The notes: a model not told the origin generated them from the letters alone. Positions 1-5,181 are shown, numbered from the stretch's first letter. The stretch is DNA of 6,457 nt from an uncultured Prevotella sp. (GCA_937906765.1 CALCUV010000099.1:1-6457), one strand, 5' to 3'. Program-made: numbers and translations.

Positions 1-617
1 TCCTTAGCGTTTTGAACGAGATTGACAAGCACCTGTCGAAGCATATTTTCGTCCGCCTTGATGCGTGCATCTGTTGCCACTTGAAGTGTCCAAGTGAGGT
101 CCGTGTGCATGCTTTTCAGCGAAAGGAGTAAGTCGAGTAGGGGAATGTCGGTCAGCGTGGGTTCTTGCAGGGCGCTCATCTTGCGGAAGTTTTTTACAAA
201 CTCCGTCATGCCCGTGCTGGTGGTGTGAATGGCACGTATGCCCTCTTCGTAGGGCGTATTTTTCAGTGCAGGGTCGGACAGGTAGGCCTGTGTGATACTG
301 CTGATGGGCGTGGCGGCATTCATAATTTCGTGGGTGAGTACGCGCGTCAGGCGTTGCCAAGACTCCACTTCCTTTTGCGCCGAGAGCGTGTTGATATACC
401 CACTAAAATCGTTGAGCACTTCTTGCAGGGCGCGCTCGCCAAAGGAAAGTCCCTTCGTGGGAAGTCGGAACGAGAAATCCTTGTTGCGAATGGCCTCGCG
501 CATGAGGTGGGCACGGTCGCGCAAGAGGTATTGGTGGCGCACATATTTATATATGGTGTAGCCCAACCCAAGGAGAACCACGGCGCCGAGGGTAAGGAGC
601 ATGTCGAGGTGTGTCAT
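1..617 (-). CDS. Sensor histidine kinase, N-terminal 205 residues (C-terminus beyond left edge)
   Basis: Membrane sensor kinase that should autophosphorylate on histidine and pass the phosphate to the regulator encoded just upstream. Seen: one hydrophobic segment at about residues 7-22 (LLTLGAVVLLGLGYTI), a short cytoplasmic linker at 25-85, the H-box RVLTHEIMNAATPISS with the phosphoacceptor at His96, and the N-box start DENMLRQVLVNLVQNAK at 189-205, with the ATP/Mg-binding Asn at 203. The G boxes and the rest of the ATPase domain lie outside the window. There is no periplasmic sensor domain and no clear HAMP or PAS, so the stimulus is either membrane-borne or read through a partner. The HExxN.xxPI H-box resembles NtrB-like kinases of Bacteroidota (family knowledge). 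The start ATG overlaps the regulator stop as ATGA, implying translational coupling. The reading frame is open to the edge. Confidence 0.93.
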   Translation of the reverse strand, partial: MTHLDMLLTLGAVVLLGLGYTIYKYVRHQYLLRDRAHLMREAIRNKDFSFRLPTKGLSFGERALQEVLNDFSGYINTLSAQKEVESWQRLTRVLTHEIMNAATPISSITQAYLSDPALKNTPYEEGIRAIHTTSTGMTEFVKNFRKMSALQEPTLTDIPLLDLLLSLKSMHTDLTWTLQVATDARIKADENMLRQVLVNLVQNAK

Positions 618-1135
618 TTTCGGATTTTGGCGTAAAGGGTTTGGCGCGTAATGCCTAAGAGTTCGGCGGCACGACTGATATTTCCGTGGCATTTCTCAAC
701 TACGCGTTGGATGTGCGCAGTCTCGATTTGTTCAAGGGGAACAATTTCCTTGCTTTTGCTGATGGCGCTTTTCAGGGTGCGTAAGAGTTCTTCGTTATCC
801 CAAGGTTTGGTCACGAAATCAGCAGCCCCGTTTTTCAATCCGCGAACTGCTAAATTTATATCGGCGTATGCGGTAATCAAAATTACGGGAATGTCGGGGT
901 GAGTGCGGTGAATGTTCTTCAACCAAGTGAGTCCGTCCTGCCCAGAATTAAGTCCGGGCGCAAAGTTCATATCCAGCAACACCGCATCAATGGGTTCTTG
1001 GTTCATCGTCAAGAGAATATGCTCGGGATTTGAGAGTGTCACGATTTTGGCAAAGTAAGCGCCCAGCGCAATCTTGATAGCGGTGAGCACGGCAGGGTTA
1101 TCGTCAACAACGAGCAAGGTGTCGTAAGCAGTCAT
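614..1135 (-). CDS. Response regulator: NtrC-like receiver joined directly to Fis-type HTH, no AAA+ domain
   Basis: DNA-binding response regulator of 173 residues. Receiver domain at about 5-122: acidic pair Asp11-Asp12, phosphoacceptor Asp55 in AVLLDMN, Thr88 in LITAY, and Lys110-Pro111 in VTKPWDN. A short linker (123-133) leads straight to a Fis-type helix-turn-helix at 134-173 (HIQRVVEKCHGNISRAAELL, then GITRQTLYAK). The receiver resembles those of NtrC/AtoC-type regulators, yet the roughly 240-residue sigma-54 AAA+ domain is absent. The layout matches RegA/PrrA/ActR-type regulators in domain order and length. I chose the ATG at 1135: an upstream in-frame TTG at 1192 would add 19 residues, but that codon lies inside the -33 box of the gene's own promoter. 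The gene leads an operon with the kinase (4-base overlap) and diverges from the ABC genes, its likely target. Confidence 0.93.
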   Translation of the reverse strand: MTAYDTLLVVDDNPAVLTAIKIALGAYFAKIVTLSNPEHILLTMNQEPIDAVLLDMNFAPGLNSGQDGLTWLKNIHRTHPDIPVILITAYADINLAVRGLKNGAADFVTKPWDNEELLRTLKSAISKSKEIVPLEQIETAHIQRVVEKCHGNISRAAELLGITRQTLYAKIRK

Positions 1136-1161
1136 AGGGAAAAACTTGTTTTTTGGTGCTA

Positions 1162-1193
1162 CAAAAGTAGGGAAATTTAAGGGAGTGCGCAAA
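1162..1193 (-). promoter_or_regulatory. Promoter for regulator-kinase operon
   Basis: On the minus strand, TTTG (1193-1190), then 20 bases, then TACTTTTG (1169-1162). This fits the Bacteroidota housekeeping promoter pattern (-33 TTTG, -7 TAnnTTTG). Transcription would start near 1155, about 20 bases before the regulator ATG at 1135, which also supports that start choice. The pattern match is direct; activity is inferred. Confidence 0.7.
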
Positions 1194-1230
1194 GAATCTT
1201 ACTATAGAACCGCAGTGTGAATGGGTAAAG

Positions 1231-1270
1231 TGTATGATATTCATACAATGTGGTGTGTGATAATCATACA
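1231..1270. promoter_or_regulatory. Tandem 17-bp palindromes, candidate operator pair
   Basis: Copy 1 (1231-1247) is TGTATGA-TAT-TCATACA with perfect 7-bp arms. Copy 2 (1254-1270) is TGTGTGA-TAA-TCATACA with one arm mismatch. The copies share their right arm and lie 23 bp apart centre to centre, close to two helical turns, so two dimers could bind on one face. They sit between the divergent promoters: about -72 and -95 from the inferred ABC-operon start, and about -84 and -107 from the regulator start. Dyad symmetry and upstream position suit a Fis-type HTH dimer, and the adjacent response regulator is the natural candidate. The binding protein is inferred, not shown. Confidence 0.65.
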
Positions 1271-1295
1271 ATCCACTCTTGGAGGCAAAAAATGC

Positions 1296-1327
1296 TTGGA
1301 GGGTAAGATTTTTGTGCTTTAAATTTG
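1296..1327 (+). promoter_or_regulatory. Promoter for ABC transporter operon
   Basis: TTG (1296-1298), 21 bases, then TAAATTTG (1320-1327), a full match to the Bacteroidota -7 consensus TAnnTTTG with suitable spacing. The start would fall near 1333, giving a leader of about 110 bases before the ATPase ATG. No sigma-54 GG-N10-GC element was found here, consistent with the regulator lacking an AAA+ domain. The palindrome pair ends 25 bases upstream of the -33 box, an activator-like position. Confidence 0.65.
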
Positions 1328-1339
1328 CAGTGTAAATAA

Positions 1340-1427
1340 AGGTTATGAGGTCGCCTCGCTTTAAGGACTTAAGGTTATTTTCTTCATTTGACCTGGATAG
1401 CCTTAAAACCTCACAACCTTATAACCT
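1340..1427 (+). repeat. 8-bp-period array forming an inverted leader hairpin
   Basis: The stretch keeps one 8-base register throughout. Units at 1340, 1348, 1364 and 1372 begin with AGG (AGGTTATG, AGGTCGCC, AGGACTTA, AGGTTATT). Units at 1396, 1404, 1412 and 1420 end with CCT (GATAGCCT, TAAAACCT, CACAACCT, TATAACCT). The two halves are inverted, so the RNA can fold: 1340-1351 pairs with 1416-1427 (12 bp, one G-U) and 1360-1366 pairs with 1401-1407 (7 bp). Shifted by one unit, 1339-1351 pairs with 1408-1420 (12 of 13). It occupies most of the inferred ABC-operon leader and ends 17 bases before the ATPase ATG. Function unknown. Confidence 0.6.
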
Positions 1428-1444
1428 CTAAACACTCAATACTT

Positions 1445-2119
1445 ATGATTAAAGTAAAAGATCTTGTAAAGTCCTTCAGCACGGAAGAAGTTGTTACCGT
1501 GGCGCTGAATGGTGTAAACATGGAAGTAAAGGAAGGTGAATTTGTTGCCATTATGGGACCTTCAGGGTGCGGAAAGTCAACCTTGCTCAATATTTTAGGT
1601 TTGCTGGATAATCCCGATAGTGGAACATATACGTTAAACGGAGAAGAAGTTGCCCTGAAGAAAGAAAGTGAGCGCACACGTCTTCGCAGAGGGCGCATTG
1701 GTTTTATCTTCCAAAGTTTTAATTTGATAGATGAACTCACCGTGGAGGAAAACATTGACTTGCAACTCAAATACCTTGACCTTCCCAAGGCGGAGCGTAA
1801 GCAGCGTGTGTTGGAAATTCTGCGCCTTGTCAATATGAGTCATCGCGCAAAGCATTATCCCCAGCAACTTTCGGGAGGTCAGCAACAGCGTGTGGCGATT
1901 GCGCGTGCCGTAGTGGGAAAACCGAAACTCGTTCTCGCCGATGAACCTACGGGTAACTTGGACTCCAAGCACGGCAAGGAAATTATGGAACTCCTTTCCG
2001 AACTTAACGCTGAGGGCACAACTATTGTGATGGTGACACACTCACAACGCGATGCGGCTTTCGCACATCGCACCATCAATTTGCTGGATGGCGAAGTAGT
2101 GAATGAGTTGGCGATATAG
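1445..2119 (+). CDS. ABC transporter ATPase, MacB/LolD family
   Basis: Cytoplasmic ATP-hydrolysing subunit (224 residues, normal for the family) that should drive the FtsX-type permease encoded next. Motifs in order: Walker A GPSGCGKST (38-46), Q-loop Gln90 in FQSFNLID, signature LSGGQQQR (142-149), Walker B LVLADEP (162-168), D-loop TGNLDS (169-174) and H-loop His199 in VTHS. All key residues are present, so the protein should be active. FQSFNLID and the TGNLDS D-loop are typical of LolD/MacB/FtsE-like ATPases (family knowledge). I chose the ATG at 1445 because MIKVKDLVKSF is the usual N-terminus of the family. An in-frame TTG at 1388 would add 19 residues encoded by the repeat array. The permease gene follows 72 bases after the stop. 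The substrate cannot be read from this subunit. Confidence 0.95.
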   Translation: MIKVKDLVKSFSTEEVVTVALNGVNMEVKEGEFVAIMGPSGCGKSTLLNILGLLDNPDSGTYTLNGEEVALKKESERTRLRRGRIGFIFQSFNLIDELTVEENIDLQLKYLDLPKAERKQRVLEILRLVNMSHRAKHYPQQLSGGQQQRVAIARAVVGKPKLVLADEPTGNLDSKHGKEIMELLSELNAEGTTIVMVTHSQRDAAFAHRTINLLDGEVVNELAI

Positions 2120-2132
2120 CAGAAATAGATGC

Positions 2133-2195
2133 TTTAGAATCTCTAGAATCTCTAGAATCTCTAGAAGTTCTAGATCTTCTAGAAAATCTAGATGA
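2133..2195 (+). repeat. Seven-unit TCTAGAnnn tandem array (9 bp period)
   Basis: Seven consecutive 9-base units: TTTAGAATC, TCTAGAATC twice, TCTAGAAGT, TCTAGATCT, TCTAGAAAA and TCTAGATGA. The last unit contains the ATG of the permease at 2192. Each TCTAGA core is palindromic, so several alternative hairpins can form; the best uses TTCTAGA (2168-2174) with TCTAGAA (2178-2184). The array fills most of the 72-base gap between the ABC genes and covers the ribosome-binding region of the permease. It is not in frame with either gene and lies after the ATPase stop, so it is not coding. Unit gain or loss would change spacing without affecting either protein. Confidence 0.85.
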
Positions 2196-4588
2196 AACCT
2201 TTTAAAAATTTTACAGCAATGAAATCCTACTTCATATTCCTCAGTCGTAACAAACTTTATACGGCTATCCAAGCCTTTGGTCTGAGCATGGCGCTGGGCT
2301 TTGTGATTCTGTTTGCTTCGTATGCTCGAACAGAATTTATGGTGGGTAAGTCGCAAGCGCTTAATGATGAACTTTACGTCATTGGGTCCAGCAAAATGAT
2401 AGCAATGACCGTAGGAACGGGGCCGGAGATTTGCCCAAAGATTCCGCAGATTAAAGGTTTTACGCGCGTTGGGGCAACCCGTCCTTGGGATGTCTTGGCG
2501 GGTGAAAACACTTTCACGACCAAGGCCATGGCGATTGACTCCACCTTCTTCCAATATTTCAATTACGAATTGCGCGGTGTGGCTCGCGAAAAAGTGTTGG
2601 AGTCGCCCACGGAAATCCTCGTGAGTGAAGAGTTCGCAAAACGCGCTTTCCCCGATGCCGATCCCATAGGCAAAACCCTGCGTCTGTTAGGGCAAGACGA
2701 ACCTTTGACTATTGTGGGCGTGGTTGAGAATTTCGACGCCGACGATTTCTTCTCGCCCGTGGAAATTCTCTTCTCCATGAAAGTGGAAGAGCAAAGCCGT
2801 GCCTGGTTAGACAATTTCGGCAGCATCGTCATCTTTGTCACGTTGCACAAAGGCGCTTCGGTGGAAGAAACCAAGAATGCCCTGTTGGAAAAATACATAG
2901 AAACCTGGCAATTCTGGAAACGCGAACCGATTGATGACAACTATATTAGCGGTGTGTCTCTAACGCCACTGAGCGAATGCTACTTTGCCAAGCTCGGACG
3001 TAACTCAGGTTTCCGTAATGGTAGCGAAGAGATGGTGTGGATACTCTTGGGCGTTGCCATCGTGCTCTTGGTATCTGCCGTGTTTAACTATGTCAATCTC
3101 ACAACGGCATTAATCGGAAAACGTGCCAAGGAACTCGCCACGCGCCGCCTTTTGGGCGATACCGTGTCTCAAATAGTGGGGCGCAATCTCATGGAGTCGT
3201 TCGTCTTTACGGCAGGGTGCTTCGTGCTTGGCTGTATGGTGGCGGTAATTGCCCGTCCCTGGTTTGAAGAACTCTTAGAAGCGGAAATCTGCATCTTCTC
3301 CGACCTCGTTTCTATCCTCACCGCCGTGGCGTTGTTGCTATTGGTGTCGCTCATGGCAGGGTTGATTCCAGCAATTATTGTTTCGCGCTTCAAACCTATT
3401 GACGTGGTGAAAGGTTCGTTCCGCTTCCAAAGCAAAATGCGCCTTAGTCGTGTGTTTATTGTGCTTCAAAACTTGATTAGCACAGCGTTGATTGCCATCG
3501 GTATAGTCATGGTGGCGCAGATGCACCACTTAGCCACACTTCCTATGGGCTACCGTACGGAAGGATTGGTGCAAATTTTTACTCAGACCTATTCTACCTA
3601 CACCGAACAACTCCGCCCGATTTACGACCGCCTATTGGCGATGCCCGAAGTGAAACGCGTGGGGTGGATACACCAAGGTCCGTGGGCTTGTCAAACGAAT
3701 GGTATTCAGGAGAAGAGTGAAACGGGCGAGGCTGTCACTTCGTGGGTGTTCTATTCCGGGATGGATACCACTTGTATGAGTATGCTTGGGTTTGAAGTGG
3801 TGGAACAATATTGCGAACCCGACAATGACAAGCACTGGATTACGGAAGACACGCGCGACCGTTATAAAATCACTGCCGAAAATCCTAATGTGGGTGGACA
3901 GATTGAGGGAACGGCGTGTTATCCTGTATGCGGAGTGATTAAAGATTACCGCTCTTGGGACCCCGTGAGTGGTAACCCGATGACTGACGGGCACAATATG
4001 ATTTCCGTAAGTATAAATCCGAATCGTTCATTCAGCATGTTGGTGGAACTTTCGGAAGATGGGATGAAAGACATCCCTGCCACGAAGCAGAAGATGCAGG
4101 CTACGTGTCGCGCCGTGACGAAGGAGATGGTGGAAATGGAAAAGGATTTTGAGATGCGCACTGTTGATGAAATTCTTGCCGAACCCATGAAGAACTTGGA
4201 GAATATGTTGGCAATGGTGCTCTGCTTTATGTGCATCTCCACGCTTATTTCTGTCCTGGGAATGTTTGCCATGTCCATTTCTTACACCGAACAGCAGAGC
4301 AAACAAATCGCCCTGCGCAAAGTGATGGGCGCAACGGTGATGAATGCTTCTTGGCACCTTGCCCGTCCCTTCCTTATCCTCTCGCTTTTGGCAGCCATGC
4401 TCTCACTTCCGCTTATCTTGAAGGGCACGGAAATTTACTTAGAACTCTTCCCAAATCGCATCAGTTCCACCTGGTGGGCAATCGTCATTGCCGTAGTCCT
4501 TACGCTCCTCCTCGCCCTTGTCTCCATCGCTTGGCAAACGCTGAAAGTGGCGCGCAGGAATCCTGTAGAAAGTATTCGTAGAGAGTAA
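2192..4588 (+). CDS. ABC transporter permease, FtsX/MacB-type, 8 TM segments
   Basis: Inner-membrane subunit of 798 residues with two MacB_PCD/FtsX modules, the usual size in Bacteroidota. Hydrophobic segments lie at about 24-44, 281-305, 335-354, 371-394, 419-442, 672-696, 725-745 and 762-782, giving a 1+3+1+3 layout. Large periplasmic domains fill about 45-280 and 443-671. The coupling regions facing the ATPase are RAKELATRRLLGDTVSQIVG (311-330) and QQSKQIALRKVMGATV (701-716). The C-terminus ARRNPVESIRRE is a family hallmark. Such proteins are mechanotransmission or efflux permeases for peptides, antibiotics, lipoproteins or envelope signals; the substrate is not evident. The start is ambiguous: ATG 2192 (used here) or ATG 2219 (MKSYFIFLSRNK, closer to the usual family N-terminus). 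The second periplasmic domain holds six cysteines. No membrane-fusion or TolC-like gene lies nearby. Confidence 0.94.
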   Translation: MKPFKNFTAMKSYFIFLSRNKLYTAIQAFGLSMALGFVILFASYARTEFMVGKSQALNDELYVIGSSKMIAMTVGTGPEICPKIPQIKGFTRVGATRPWDVLAGENTFTTKAMAIDSTFFQYFNYELRGVAREKVLESPTEILVSEEFAKRAFPDADPIGKTLRLLGQDEPLTIVGVVENFDADDFFSPVEILFSMKVEEQSRAWLDNFGSIVIFVTLHKGASVEETKNALLEKYIETWQFWKREPIDDNYISGVSLTPLSECYFAKLGRNSGFRNGSEEMVWILLGVAIVLLVSAVFNYVNLTTALIGKRAKELATRRLLGDTVSQIVGRNLMESFVFTAGCFVLGCMVAVIARPWFEELLEAEICIFSDLVSILTAVALLLLVSLMAGLIPAIIVSRFKPIDVVKGSFRFQSKMRLSRVFIVLQNLISTALIAIGIVMVAQMHHLATLPMGYRTEGLVQIFTQTYSTYTEQLRPIYDRLLAMPEVKRVGWIHQGPWACQTNGIQEKSETGEAVTSWVFYSGMDTTCMSMLGFEVVEQYCEPDNDKHWITEDTRDRYKITAENPNVGGQIEGTACYPVCGVIKDYRSWDPVSGNPMTDGHNMISVSINPNRSFSMLVELSEDGMKDIPATKQKMQATCRAVTKEMVEMEKDFEMRTVDEILAEPMKNLENMLAMVLCFMCISTLISVLGMFAMSISYTEQQSKQIALRKVMGATVMNASWHLARPFLILSLLAAMLSLPLILKGTEIYLELFPNRISSTWWAIVIAVVLTLLLALVSIAWQTLKVARRNPVESIRRE

Positions 4589-4612
4589 TTTCAATGCGAA
4601 TTTGAAACCCGC

Positions 4613-4678
4613 AAAACAAAGCGTAATATACGGCGCACAATAATACTTATTCGGCGTCGTATATTACGCTTTGTTTTT
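4613..4678. terminator. 65-nt near-perfect palindrome, probable bidirectional terminator
   Basis: Perfect 20-bp arms (4613-4632 and 4658-4677) continue inward in the same register: one G-T, three pairs, two mismatches, five pairs and a 3-base TAC loop, so about 29 of 31 positions can pair in RNA. The left arm starts AAAACAAAG and the right ends CTTTGTTTTT, so both strands offer a U-rich 3' side. It lies 24 bases after the permease stop, between convergent genes, so termination is the simplest role. The stem is unusually long for an intrinsic terminator, and a small mobile palindromic element is the alternative. Confidence 0.65.
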
Positions 4679-4795
4679 CCTAAAACAGGCTTCGTGGAGA
4701 GGTATAGAGAAGTAGGGGGCTCGGAGTGCGGAATCCTGCGTCGAACAACCTTGGTAATCCGTAGTATGCACCATATGCACTTATGTCCTTTTGTC
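4679..4795. other. Convergent spacer without a supported gene
   Basis: Middle of the 275-base spacer between convergent genes, between the long palindrome and the minus-strand terminator. No credible coding region was seen: the only sizeable open frame here is a minus-strand frame (4591-4797) that reads through the palindrome, has a biased Arg/Ile composition and shows no recognisable domain. The 10-mer CTCGGAGTGC at 4720-4729 recurs on the minus strand at 5178-5169, inside the repeat array after the beta-galactosidase gene, so this may be a decayed relic of similar repeats. Confidence 0.4.
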
Positions 4796-4830
4796 AAAAA
4801 AGAGAAGGACGTGCAAACTGCGCGTCCTTC
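4796..4830 (-). terminator. Intrinsic terminator of the winged-helix gene
   Basis: On the minus strand, a stem from GAAGGACG (4830-4823) to CGTCCTTC (4811-4804), extended inward by three pairs including one G-T and a 5-base loop, is followed by TCTTTTTTG. The T-run is at 4801-4796. The hairpin starts 33 bases after the stop at 4864, a classic rho-independent layout for that gene and any transcript arriving from the beta-galactosidase gene. Confidence 0.8.
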
Positions 4831-4863
4831 CTGTCTATTGAAGTTTCTTGAAGCACCTTGTGT

Positions 4864-5079
4864 TTAGAAGTAAGGCGCATTGTTGAGCATGACTTTCTCT
4901 TCGCCATCATCATTGATGAAGATGAGTTTGTCCTCACGGGCTAACCAACCGAGGGCTTCGGCAAGTTCCGTTTCCGAAAGGTGAGAGAGGGCGAGGAGTT
5001 CAGCACGTGTGTGGGAGCAATGGCAATTTAGCAAGTTCCACACGAGACCAGCATTGTGGCCAATAGAATCTTTTTTCAT
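4864..5079 (-). CDS. DUF2582-like winged-helix protein (71 aa)
   Basis: Small, probably cytoplasmic protein. The N-terminal pattern MKKDSIGHNAGLVWNLL and the core LSETELAEALGWLAREDKLIF match the DUF2582 winged-helix family (PF10771), which is common in Bacteroidota; the family assignment is from memory of the pattern. Helices at about 10-18, 25-32 and 35-48 are followed by a beta wing at 51-66 (KLIFINDDGEEKVML). These proteins are presumed nucleic-acid binding, with no firm biochemical role known to me. Odd point: residues 19-23 are CHCSH, where the family usually has a non-cysteine loop. The gene lies 102 bases downstream of the beta-galactosidase stop on the same strand. No TAnnTTTG promoter was found in that gap, so read-through transcription is possible. 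It ends at the intrinsic terminator below 4830. Confidence 0.85.
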   Translation of the reverse strand: MKKDSIGHNAGLVWNLLNCHCSHTRAELLALSHLSETELAEALGWLAREDKLIFINDDGEEKVMLNNAPYF

Positions 5080-5106
5080 AATTGTTTAGTTTTTAGGTTA
5101 GGGTGT

Positions 5107-5178
5107 TTGTTGTAGTTATCAGAGTGGGCGGAGTGCTCGGAATTTTCTGAGATTTCAGATTTTTCTGAGCACTCCGAG
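5107..5178 (-). repeat. Degenerate 9-bp-period array after the beta-galactosidase gene
   Basis: Read on the minus strand from 5178, the spacer divides into 9-base units: CTCGGAGTG, CTCAGAAAA, ATCTGAAAT, CTCAGAAAA, TTCCGAGCA, CTCCGCCCA, CTCTGATAA and CTACAACAA, with loose consensus CTCnGAnnA. CTCAGAAAA occurs twice exactly, 18 bases apart. The sequence differs from the TCTAGAnnn array in the ABC operon but has the same period and the same kind of location. The final unit is weak, and the array is less regular than that at 2133-2195. Confidence 0.5.
5129..5176 (-). terminator. Stem-loop after the beta-galactosidase gene, possible weak terminator
   Basis: Ten-base arms CGGAGTGCTC (5129-5138) and GAGCACTCCG (5167-5176) enclose a second small stem, TCTGA (5146-5150) with TCAGA (5155-5159). 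It starts 6 bases after the beta-galactosidase stop. On the minus strand no U-run follows, so it may act as an RNA-stabilising or partial-termination hairpin rather than a full terminator. It is built from the 9-bp repeat units. Confidence 0.4.
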
Positions 5179-5181
5179 TTC

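Noticed and set aside
165..635. Plus-strand open frame of 156 codons opposite the kinase gene
   Set aside because: It is antisense to a kinase frame with intact H- and N-boxes and shows no recognisable domain; it is a shadow frame.
614..1192. Longer form of the response regulator starting at TTG 1192
   Set aside because: The TTG lies inside the -33 box of the best promoter, the extra 19 residues do not resemble a receiver N-terminus, and ATG 1135 gives the usual family start.
1279..1317. Possible sigma-54 promoter (TTGG...TGC pairs)
   Set aside because: GG to GC spacings found are 8, 11 or 16 bases, not 10. The TAnnTTTG element fits better and the regulator lacks an AAA+ domain.
1388..1444. 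N-terminal extension of the ATPase from TTG 1388
   Set aside because: The extension is encoded by the 8-bp array and hairpin, while MIKVKDLVKSF at ATG 1445 is a standard ATPase start.
2133..2195. CRISPR array or recombination site
   Set aside because: Units are 9 bases with no spacers of CRISPR length and no cas genes; no integrase or invertase is present.
2042..2554. Minus-strand 170-codon open frame over the ABC gene junction
   Set aside because: It is antisense to two well-supported genes; its Leu/Glu/Ile repeat is only the TCTAGAnnn array translated in reverse.
4589..4607. Small TTTCAA/TTGAAA hairpin just after the permease stop
   Set aside because: A 6-bp AT-rich stem without a U-run is weak and expected by chance; the larger palindrome downstream is the better terminator.
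4591..4797. Minus-strand 68-codon open frame in the convergent spacer
   Set aside because: It reads through the 65-nt palindrome, has biased Arg/Ile composition, starts within the terminator region of the neighbouring gene and has no known domain.
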